The translations under genes were made by a program, and so were the position numbers. From Gibbula magus (Eukaryota; Mollusca; Gastropoda; Trochida; Trochidae), in assembly GCA_936450465.1 (NCBI GenBank), contig OW388293.1, positions 53,595,201 to 53,659,200 of the forward strand: a DNA stretch of 64,000 bases, given 5' to 3'. Of the stretch, positions 53,804 to 63,838 are shown in pieces (within the stretch, counting starts at the first letter, position 1; every line of letters starts with the position of its first letter). The notes below the pieces were generated by a model that was given only the letters and a program-made list of their open reading frames with translations, searched no databases and was not told the origin of the DNA.

Positions 53804-56800
53804 GGCCAATTTGGTCACGCGAACCTCTTTAACGGCGAATCTGGAGTCCAACTTAAGGAAGGTAGCGGGAATTGGATATGACCATTCGATAGATCACATT
53901 GTAATATACATCTTAGCCAAGTTTGGTTCTGAAATATGCATTTTGAAGAAAGTTATCACGCTTGCTGTCAAGTATCGTGTTTCTCGCACTTAGAATAATT
54001 TCCATGTTTTTTGGCCAATTTGGTCACGCGAACCTCTTTAACGGCGACTCTGGAGTCCAAATTAAGGAAGGTAGCGGGAATTCGAAATGACCATTCGATA
54101 GACCACATTGTAATATACATCTCAGCCAAGTTTGGTTCTGAAATATGAATTTTGAAGAAAGTTATTACGCTTGCTGTCAAGTAGTGTGTTTCTCGCTCTT
54201 AAAATAATTTCCATGTTTTTTGGCCACTTCGGTCACGCGAACCTCTTTAACGGCGAATCTGGAGTCCAACTTAAGGAAGGTAGCGGGAATTGGATATGAC
54301 CATTCGATAGATCACATTGTAATATACATCTTAGCCAAGTTTGGTTCTGAAATATGAATTTTGAAGAAAGTTATTACGCTTGCTGTCAAGTAGTGTGTTT
54401 CTCGCACATAGAATAATTTCCATGTTTTTTTTCCAATTTGGTAACGCGAACCTCTTTAACGGCGAATCTGGAGTCCAACTTAAGGAAGGTAGCGGGAATT
54501 GGATATGACCATTCGATAGATCACATTGTAATATACATCTTAGCCAAGTTTGGTTCTGAAATATGCATTTTGAAGAAAGTTATCACGCTTGCTGTCAAGT
54601 AGAGTGTTTCTCGCACTTAGAATAATTTCCATGTTTTTTGGCCAATTTGGTCACGCGAACCTCTTTAACGGCGAATCTGGAGTCCAACTTAAGGAAGGTA
54701 GCGGGAATTCGAAATGACCATTCGATAGACCACATTGTAATATACATCTTAGCCAAGTTTGGTTCTGAAATATGCATTTTGAAGAAAGTTATCACGCTTG
54801 CTGTCAAGTATCGTGTTTTTCGCACTTAGAATAATTTCCATGTTTTTTGGCCAATTTGGTCACGCGAACCTCTTTAACGGCGAATCTGGAGTCCAACTTA
54901 AGGAAGGTAGCGGGAATTGGATATGACCATTCGATAGATCACATTGTAATATACATCTTAGCCAAGTTTGGTTCTGAAATATGCATTTTGAAGAAAGTTA
55001 TCACGCTTGCTGTCAAGTATCGTGTTTCTCGCACTTAGAATAATTTCCATGTTTTTTGGCCAATTTGGTCACGCGAACCTCTTTAACGGCGAATCTGGAG
55101 TCCAACTTAAGGAAGGTAGCGGGAATTGGAAATGACCATTCAATAGATCACATTGTAATATACATCTCAGCCAAGTTTGGTTCTGAAATATGAATTTTGA
55201 AGAAAGTTATTACGCTTGCTGTCAAGTAGTGTGTTTCTCGCACTTAGAATAATTTCCATGTTTTTTGGCCACTTCGGTCACGCGAACCTCTTTAACGGCG
55301 AATCTGGAGTCCAACTTAAGGAAGGTAGCGGGAATTGGATATGACCATTCGATAGATCACATTGTAATATACATCTTAGCCAAGTTTGGTTCTGAAATAT
55401 GCATTTAGAAGAAAGTTATCACGCTTGCTGTCAAGTATCGTGTTTCTCGCACTTAGAATAATTTCCATGTTTTTTGGCCAATTTGGTCACGCGAACCTCT
55501 TTAACGGCGAATCTGGAGTCCAACTTAAGGAAGGTAGCGGGAATTGGATATGACCATTCGATAGATCACATTGTAATATACATCTTAGCCAAGTTTGGTT
55601 CTGAAATATGCATTTTGAAGAAAGTTATCACGCTTGCTTTCAAGTATCGTGTTTCTCGCACTTAGAATAATTTCCATGTTTTTTGGCCAATTTGGTCACG
55701 CGAACCTCTTTAACGGCGACTCTGGAGTCCAAATTAAGGAAGGTAGCGGGAATTCGAAATGACCATTCGATAGACCACATTGTAATATACATCTCAGCCA
55801 AGTTTGGTTCTGAAATATGAATTTTGAAGAAAGTTATTACGCTTGCTGTCAAGTAGTGTGTTTCTCGCACTTAAAATAATTTCCATGTTTTTTGGCCACT
55901 TCGGTCACGCGAACCTCTTTAACGGCGAATCTGGAGTCCAACTTAAGGAAGGTAGCGGGAATTGGATATGACCATTCGATAGATCACATTTTAATATACA
56001 TCTTAGCCAAGTTTGGTTCTGAAATATGAATTTTGAAGAAAGTTATTACGCTTGCTGTCAAGTAGTGTGTTTCTCGCACATAGAATAATTTCCATGTTTT
56101 TTTTTCCAATTTGGTCACGCGAACCTCTTTAACGGCGAATCTGGAGTCCAACTTAAGGAAGGTAGCGGGAATTGGATATGACCATTCGATAGATCACATT
56201 GTAATATACATCTTAGCCAAGTTTGGTTCTGAAATATGCATTTTGAAGAAAGTTATCACGCTTGCTGTCAAGTATCGTGTTTCTCGCACTTAGAATAATT
56301 TCCATGTTTTTTGGCCAATTTGGTCACGCGAACCTCTTTAACGGCGACTCTGGAGTCCAAATTAAGGAAGGTAGCGGGAATTCGAAATGACCATTCGATA
56401 GACCACATTGTAATATACATCTCAGCCAAGTTTGGTTCTGAAATATGAATTTTGAAGAAAGTTATTACGCTTGCTGTCAAGTAGTGTGTTTCTCGCACTT
56501 AAAATAATTTCCATGTTTTTTGGCCACTTCGGTCACGCGAACCTCTTTAACGGCGAATCTGGAGTCCAACTTAAGGAAGGTAGCGGGAATTGGATATGAC
56601 CATTCGATAGATCACATTGTAATATACATCTTAGCCAAGTTTGGTTCTGAAATATGAATTTTGAAGAAAGTTATTACGCTTGCTGTCAAGTAGTGTGTTT
56701 CTCGCACATAGAATAATTTCCATGTTTTTTTTCCAATTTGGTCACGCGAACCTCTTTAACGGCGAATCTGGAGTCCAACTTAAGGAAGGTAGCGGGAATT

Positions 56801-56939
56801 GGATATGACCATTCGATAGATCACATTGTAATAAACATCTTAGCCAAGTTTGGTTCTGAAATATGCATTTAGAAGAAAGTTATCACGCTTGCTGTCAAGT
56901 ATCGTGTTTCTCGCACTTAGAATAATTTCCATGTTTTTT
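53804..56939 (+). repeat. Eight-monomer HOR locus 1, M258-M272
   Basis: Contains a partial unit (M258-M261), one full eight-monomer unit (54,640-56,312), and a three-monomer restart (56,313-56,939). GGCGACTC marker monomers lie at about 54,047, 55,719 and 56,347, spaced 1,672 and 628 bp. Confidence 0.9.
54640..56312 (+). repeat. Eight-monomer HOR unit, copy A (1,673 bp), M262-M269
   Basis: Order: C-core with GTTTTTCGC; T-core; GGAAATG with TTCAATAG; CCACTTCGG with GCATTTAG; T-core with GCATTTT; GGCGACTC with CAAATT and C core; CCACTTCGG with CATTTTAAT; T9-CC core. The extra T in the last monomer makes the unit 1,673 bp. A private GCTTTCAAG occurs near 55,635. Confidence 0.92.
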
Positions 56940-57775
56940 GGCCAATTTGGTCACGCGAACCTCTTTAACGGCGAATCTGGAGTCCAACTTAAGGAAGGTA
57001 GCGGGAATTGGATATGACCATTCGATAGATCACATTGGAATTTACTTCCCAGCCAAGTTTGGTTCTGAAATATGCATTTTGAAGAAAGTTATCACGATTG
57101 CTGTCAAGTAGTGTGGTTCTCGCACTTAGTAAAATGTCCATGTTTTTTGGCCAATTTGGTCACGCGAACCTCTTTAACGGCGAATCTGGAGTCCAACTTA
57201 AGGAAGGTAGCGGGAATTCGAAATGACCATTCGATAGACCACATTGTAATATACACCTTAGCCAAGTTTGGTTCTGAAATATGCATTTTGAAGAAAGTTA
57301 TCACGCTTGCTGTCAAGTATCGTGTTTCTCGCACTTAGAATAATTTCCATGTTTTTTGGCCAATTTGGTCACGCGAACCTCTTTAACGGCGAATCTGGAG
57401 TCCAAATTAAGGAAGGTAGCGGGAATTGGAAATGACCGTTCTATAGATCAAATTATAATATACATCTTAGCCAAGTTTGGTTCTGAAATATGCATTTTGA
57501 AGAAAGTTATCGCGCTTGCTGTCAAGTATCGTGTTTCTCGCACTTAGAATAATTTCCATGTTTTTTGGCCAATTTGGTCACGCGAACCTCTTTAACGGCG
57601 AATCTGGAGTCCAACTTAAGGAAGGTAGCGGGAATTCGAAATGACCATTCGATAGACCACATTGTAATATACATCTTAGCCAAGTTTGGTTCTGAAATAT
57701 GCATTTAGAAGAAAGTTATCACGCTTGCTGTCAAGTATCGTGTTTCTCGCACTTAGAATAATTTCCATGTTTTTT
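56940..57775 (+). repeat. Divergent tetramer, copy 3, M273-M276
   Basis: Same tetramer as at 51,714 and 52,968, but the first monomer has CAACTT and GGATATGACC before the GGAATTTACTTCCC cluster, where the other copies have CAAATT and TTCGAAATGACC. The change lies upstream of about 57,036, so a recombination or conversion junction lies inside this monomer. Confidence 0.92.
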
Positions 57776-58402
57776 GGCCAATTTGGTCACGCGAACCTCT
57801 TTAACGGCGAATCTGGAGTCCAACTTAAGGAAGGTAGCGGGAATTGGATATGACCATTCGATAGATCACATTGTAATATACATCTTAGCCAAGTTTGGTT
57901 CTGAAATATGCATTTTGAAGAAAGTTATCACGCTTGCTGTCAAGTATCGTGTTTCTCGCACTTAGAAAAATTTCCATGTTTTTTGGCCAATTTGGTCACG
58001 CGAACCTCTTTAACGGCGAATCTGGAGTCCAAATTAAGGAAGGTAGCGGGAATTGGAAATGACCATTCGATAGATCACATTGTAATATACATCTCAGCTA
58101 AGTTTGGTTCTGAAATATGAATTTTGAAGAAAGTTATTACGCTTGCTGTCAAGTAGTGTGTTTCTCGCACTTAGAATAATTTCCATGTTTTTTGGCCAAT
58201 TTGGTCACGCGAACCTCTTTAACGGCGAATCTGGAGTCCAACTTAAGGAAGGTAGCGGGAATTCGAAATGACCATTCGATAGACCACATTGTAATATACA
58301 TCTTAGCCAAGTTTGGTTCTGAAATATGCATTTAGAAGAAAGTTATCACGCTTGCTGTCAAGTATCGTGTTTCTCGCACTTAGAATAATTTCCATGTTTT
58401 TT
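57776..58402 (+). repeat. Three-monomer spacer, M277-M279
   Basis: T-core monomer with GAAAAATTTCC, GGAAATG/CAAATT monomer with CAGCTAAG, and C-core monomer with GCATTTAG. Joins the third tetramer to HOR locus 2. Confidence 0.85.
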
Positions 58403-59238
58403 GGCCAATTTGGTCACGCGAACCTCTTTAACGGCGAATCTGGAGTCCAACTTAAGGAAGGTAGCGGGAATTGGATATGACCATTCGATAGATCACATTG
58501 TAATATACATCTTAGCCAAGTTTGGTTCTGAAATATGCATTTTGAAGAAAGTTATCACGCTTGCTGTCAAGTATCGTGTTTCTCGCACTTAGAATAATTT
58601 CCATGTTTTTTGGCCAATTTGGTCACGCGAACCTCTTTAACGGCGACTCTGGAGTCCAAATTAAGGAAGGTAGCGGGAATTCGAAATGACCATTCGATAG
58701 ACCACATTGTAATATACATCTCAGCCAAGTTTGGTTCTGAAATATGAATTTTGAAGAAAGTTATTACGCTTGCTGTCAAGTAGTGTGTTTCTCGCACTTA
58801 AAATAATTTCCATGTTTTTTGGCCACTTCGGTCACGCGAACCTCTTTAACGGCGAATCTGGAGTCCAACTTAAGGAAGGTAGCGGGAATTGGATATGACC
58901 ATTCGATAGATCACATTGTAATATACATCTTAGCCAAGTTTGGTTCTGAAATATGAATTTTGAAGAAAGTTATTACGCTTGCTGTCAAGTAGTGTGTTTC
59001 TCGCACATAGAATAATTTCCATGTTTTTTTTCCAATTTGGTAACGCGAACCTCTTTAACGGCGAATCTGGAGTCCAACTTAAGGAAGGTAGCGGGAATTG
59101 GATATGACCATTCGATAGATCACATTGTAATATACATCTTAGCCAAGTTTGGTTCTGAAATATGCATTTTGAAGAAAGTTATCACGCTTGCTGTCAAGTA
59201 GTGTGTTTCTCGCACTTAGAATAATTTCCATGTTTTTT

Positions 59239-60911
59239 GGCCAATTTGGTCACGCGAACCTCTTTAACGGCGAATCTGGAGTCCAACTTAAGGAAGGTAG
59301 CGGGAATTCGAAATGACCATTCGATAGACCACATTGTAATATACATCTTAGCCAAGTTTGGTTCTGAAATATGCATTTTGAAGAAAGTTATCACGCTTGC
59401 TGTCAAGTATCGTGTTTTTCGCACTTAGAATAATTTCCATGTTTTTTGGCCAATTTGGTCACGCGAACCTCTTTAACGGCGAATCTGGAGTCCAACTTAA
59501 GGAAGGTAGCGGGAATTGGATATGACCATTCGATAGATCACATTGTAATATACATCTTAGCCAAGTTTGGTTCTGAAATATGCATTTTGAAGAAAGTTAT
59601 CACGCTTGCTGTCAAGTATCGTGTTTCTCGCACTTAGAATAATTTCCATGTTTTTTGGCCAATTTGGTCACGCGAACCTCTTTAACGGCGAATCTGGAGT
59701 CCAACTTAAGGAAGGTAGCGGGAATTGGAAATGACCATTCAATAGATCACATTGTAATATACATCTCAGCCAAGTTTGGTTCTGAAATATGAATTTTGAA
59801 GAAAGTTATTACGCTTGCTGTCAAGTAGTGTGTTTCTCGCACTTAGAATAATTTCCATGTTTTTTGGCCACTTCGGTCACGCGAACCTCTTTAACGGCGA
59901 ATCTGGAGTCCAACTTAAGGAAGGTAGCGGGAATTGGATATGACCATTCGATAGATCACATTGTAATATACATCTTAGCCAAGTTTGGTTCTGAAATATG
60001 CATTTAGAAGAAAGTTATCACGCTTGCTGTCAAGTATCGTGTTTCTCGCACTTAGAATAATTTCCATGTTTTTTGGCCAATTTGGTCACGCGAACCTCTT
60101 TAACGGCGAATCTGGAGTCCAACTTAAGGAAGGTAGCGGGAATTGGATATGACCATTCGATAGATCACATTGTAATATACATCTTAGCCAAGTTTGGTTC
60201 TGAAATATGCATTTTGAAGAAAGTTATCACGCTTGCTGTCAAGTATCGTGTTTCTCGCACTTAGAATAATTTCCATGTTTTTTGGCCAATTTGGTCACGC
60301 GAACCTCTTTAACGGCGACTCTGGAGTCCAAATTAAGGAAGGTAGCGGGAATTCGAAATGACCATTCGATAGACCACATTGTAATATACATCTCAGCCAA
60401 GTTTGGTTCTGAAATATGAATTTTGAAGAAAGTTATTACGCTTGCTGTCAAGTAGTGTGTTTCTCGCACTTAAAATAATTTCCATGTTTTTTGGCCACTT
60501 CGGTCACGCGAACCTCTTTAACGGCGAATCTGGAGTCCAACTTAAGGAAGGTAGCGGGAATTGGATATGACCATTCGATAGATCACATTTTAATATACAT
60601 CTTAGCCAAGTTTGGTTCTGAAATATGAATTTTGAAGAAAGTTATTACGCTTGCTGTCAAGTAGTGTGTTTCTCGCACATAGAATAATTTCCATGTTTTT
60701 TTTTCCAATTTGGTCACGCGAACCTCTTTAACGGCGAATCTGGAGTCCAACTTAAGGAAGGTAGCGGGAATTGGATATGACCATTCGATAGATCACATTG
60801 TAATATACATCTTAGCCAAGTTTGGTTCTGAAATATGCATTTTGAAGAAAGTTATCACGCTTGCTGTCAAGTATCGTGTTTCTCGCACTTAGAATAATTT
60901 CCATGTTTTTT
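59239..60911 (+). repeat. Eight-monomer HOR unit, copy B, M284-M291
   Basis: Same eight monomers in the same order as 54,640-56,312. By eye it differs from that copy only at the GCTTTCAAG site, and from the next copy only at one site. Confidence 0.93.
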
Positions 60912-62584
60912 GGCCAATTTGGTCACGCGAACCTCTTTAACGGCGAATCTGGAGTCCAACTTAAGGAAGGTAGCGGGAATTCGAAATGACCATTCGATAG
61001 ACCACATTGTAATATACATCTTAGCCAAGTTTGGTTCTGAAATATGCATTTTGAAGAAAGTTATCACGCTTGCTGTCAAGTATCGTGTTTTTCGCACTTA
61101 GAATAATTTCCATGTTTTTTGGCCAATTTGGTCACGCGAACCTCTTTAACGGCGAATCTGGAGTCCAACTTAAGGAAGGTAGCGGGAATTGGATATGACC
61201 ATTCGATAGATCACATTGTAATATACATCTTAGCCAAGTTTGGTTCTGAAATATGCATTTTGAAGAAAGTTATCACGCTTGCTGTCAAGTATCGTGTTTC
61301 TCGCACTTAGAATAATTTCCATGTTTTTTGGCCAATTTGGTCACGCGAACCTCTTTAACGGCGAATCTGGAGTCCAACTTAAGGAAGGTAGCGGGAATTG
61401 GAAATGACCATTCAATAGATCACATTGTAATATACATCTCAGCCAAGTTTGGTTCTGAAATATGAATTTTGAAGAAAGTTATTACGCTTGCTGTCAAGTA
61501 GTGTGTTTCTCGCACTTAGAATAATTTCCATGTTTTTTGGCCACTTCGGTCACGCGAACCTCTTTAACGGCGAATCTGGAGTCCAACTTTAGGAAGGTAG
61601 CGGGAATTGGATATGACCATTCGATAGATCACATTGTAATATACATCTTAGCCAAGTTTGGTTCTGAAATATGCATTTAGAAGAAAGTTATCACGCTTGC
61701 TGTCAAGTATCGTGTTTCTCGCACTTAGAATAATTTCCATGTTTTTTGGCCAATTTGGTCACGCGAACCTCTTTAACGGCGAATCTGGAGTCCAACTTAA
61801 GGAAGGTAGCGGGAATTGGATATGACCATTCGATAGATCACATTGTAATATACATCTTAGCCAAGTTTGGTTCTGAAATATGCATTTTGAAGAAAGTTAT
61901 CACGCTTGCTGTCAAGTATCGTGTTTCTCGCACTTAGAATAATTTCCATGTTTTTTGGCCAATTTGGTCACGCGAACCTCTTTAACGGCGACTCTGGAGT
62001 CCAAATTAAGGAAGGTAGCGGGAATTCGAAATGACCATTCGATAGACCACATTGTAATATACATCTCAGCCAAGTTTGGTTCTGAAATATGAATTTTGAA
62101 GAAAGTTATTACGCTTGCTGTCAAGTAGTGTGTTTCTCGCACTTAAAATAATTTCCATGTTTTTTGGCCACTTCGGTCACGCGAACCTCTTTAACGGCGA
62201 ATCTGGAGTCCAACTTAAGGAAGGTAGCGGGAATTGGATATGACCATTCGATAGATCACATTTTAATATACATCTTAGCCAAGTTTGGTTCTGAAATATG
62301 AATTTTGAAGAAAGTTATTACGCTTGCTGTCAAGTAGTGTGTTTCTCGCACATAGAATAATTTCCATGTTTTTTTTTCCAATTTGGTCACGCGAACCTCT
62401 TTAACGGCGAATCTGGAGTCCAACTTAAGGAAGGTAGCGGGAATTGGATATGACCATTCGATAGATCACATTGTAATATACATCTTAGCCAAGTTTGGTT
62501 CTGAAATATGCATTTTGAAGAAAGTTATCACGCTTGCTGTCAAGTATCGTGTTTCTCGCACTTAGAATAATTTCCATGTTTTTT
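60912..62584 (+). repeat. Eight-monomer HOR unit, copy C, M292-M299
   Basis: Directly follows copy B. One difference was seen: CAACTTTAGG near 61,588 for CAACTTAAGG. The CATTTTAAT, T9-CC and GTTTTTCGC markers are all kept. Confidence 0.93.
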
Positions 62585-63414
62585 GGCCAATTTGGTCACG
62601 CGAACCTCTTTAACGGCGACTCTGGAGTCCAAATTAAGGAAGGTAGCGGGAATTCGAAATGACCATTCGATAGACCACATTGTAATATACATCTCAGCCA
62701 AGTTTGGTTCTGAAATATGAATTTTGAAGAAAGTTATTACGCTTGCTGTCAAGTAGTGTGTTTCTCGCACTTAAAATAATTTCCATGTTTTTTGGCCAAT
62801 TCGGTCACGCGAACCTCTTTAACGGCGAATCTGGAGTCCAACTTAAGGAAGGTAGCGGGAATTGGATATGACCATTCGATAGATCACATTGTAATATACA
62901 TCTTAGCCAAGTTTGGTTCTGAAATATGAATTTTGAAGAAAGTTATTACGCTTGCTGTCAAGTAGTGTGTTTCTCGCACATAGAATAATTTCCATGTTTT
63001 TTTTCCAATTTGGTCACGCGAACCTCTTTAACGGCGAATCTGGAGTCCAACTTAAGGAAGGTAGCGGGAATTGGATATGACCATTCGATAGATCACATTG
63101 TAATATACATCTTAGCCAAGTTTGGTTCTGAAATATGCATTTTGAAGAAAGTTATCACGCTTGCTGTCAAGTAGTGTGTTTCTCGCACTTAGAATAATTT
63201 CCATGTTTTTTGGCCAATTTGGTCACGCGAACCTCTTTAACGGCGAATCTGGAGTCCAACTTAAGGAAGGTAGCGGGAATTCGAAATGACCATTCGATAG
63301 ACCACATTGTAATATACATCTTAGCCAAGTTTGGTTCTGAAATATGAATTTTGAAGAAAGTTATCACGCTTGCTGTCAAGTATCGTGTTTCTCGCACTTA
63401 GAATAATTTCCATG

Positions 63415-63431
63415 TTTTTTGGCCAATTTGG
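63415..63431 (+). other. T6 tract plus TTGGCCAA palindrome core (example)
   Basis: A T6 tract (63,415-63,420) runs into the perfect 8-bp palindrome TTGGCCAA (63,419-63,426), which overlaps an imperfect dyad CCAA-T-TTGG (63,423-63,431). The element occurs once per consensus monomer. It is disrupted in some variants: CCACTTCGG replaces CCAATTTGG, GTTTTCT replaces TTTGGCC, or GG changes to TT to give a T8-CC run. Palindromic cores can be protein-binding sites, but nothing here shows that this one is bound. Confidence 0.7.
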
Positions 63432-63629
63432 TCACGCGAACCTCTTTAACGGCGAATCTGGAGTCCAACTTAAGGAAGGTAGCGGGAATTGGATATGACC
63501 ATTCGATAGATCACATTGTAATATACATCTTAGCCAAGTTTGGTTCTGAAATATGCATTTTGAAGAAAGTTATCACGCTTGCTGTCAAGTATCGTGTTTC
63601 TCGCACTTAGAATAATTTCCATGTTTTTT
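63421..63629 (+). repeat. Reference 209-bp monomer (T-type, M304)
   Basis: A representative monomer used here as the numbering frame. In order it has a GGCC core, a CACGCGAACC block, GGCGAATCTGGAG, the C/A variable site in CAACTT, AGCGGG, the main variable core GGATATGACC, a GATCAC/GACCAC variable site, the AT-rich TGTAATATACATC, a second GCCAAGTTTGG motif, the GCATTTT/GAATTTT site, the ATCACG/ATTACG site, the TATCG/TAGTG site, and a run ending in ATG plus T6. I count 38 C, 44 G and 9 CpG in 209 bases. The length leaves remainder 2 on division by 3, so each reading frame shifts between successive monomers and a long translated array is not possible. Confidence 0.95.
63534..63543 (+). other. 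Second CCAA-N2-TTGG dyad in the monomer (example)
   Basis: CCAA-GT-TTGG lies 111 bp downstream of the first CCAA dyad and 98 bp before that of the next monomer. GCCAA(G)TTTGGT therefore appears twice per unit at roughly half-monomer spacing. Outside this motif the two halves do not align convincingly. Confidence 0.6.
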
Positions 63630-63838
63630 GGCCAATTTGGTCACGCGAACCTCTTTAACGGCGAATCTGGAGTCCAACTTAAGGAAGGTAGCGGGAATTC
63701 GAAATGACCATTCGATAGACCACATTGTAATATACATCTTAGCCAAGTTTGGTTCTGAAATATGCATTTTGAAGAAAGTTATCACGCTTGCTGTCAAGTA
63801 TCGTGTTTCTCGCACTTAGAATAATTTCCATGTTTTTT
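63630..63838 (+). repeat. C-type monomer with GAATTCGAA core (M305)
   Basis: Representative of the C class. The core reads GAATTCGAAATGACC instead of GAATTGGATATGACC, creating overlapping 6-bp palindromes GAATTC (63,695-63,700) and TTCGAA (63,698-63,703). It is usually linked to GACCAC, CATCTT, GCATTTT, ATCACG and TATCG. C-type monomers recur across the array, for example at 293, 920, 3,428, 18,059, 33,735, 54,640 and 60,912. Confidence 0.9.

Larger units (their letters stand above)
58403..63211 (+). repeat. Eight-monomer HOR locus 2, M280-M302
   Basis: Partial unit (M280-M283), two full units (59,239-60,911 and 60,912-62,584), then a three-monomer restart (62,585-63,211). M280-M291 match M258-M269 at an offset of 4,599 bp. 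The restart matches locus 1 at 6,272 bp. The difference of 1,673 bp is exactly one extra unit. Confidence 0.92.

Noticed and set aside
63508..63523. TATA-like promoter in TGTAATATACATC
   Set aside because: AT-rich and repeated in every monomer, but no initiator, downstream gene or positional constraint supports promoter function. Satellite transcription is possible but not shown.
63421..63629. CENP-B box
   Set aside because: The 17-bp pattern needs TTCG and A at set distances before CGGG. The single CGGG per monomer is preceded by AAGGAAGGTAG, which does not fit, and the plus strand has no CCCG for the reverse orientation.
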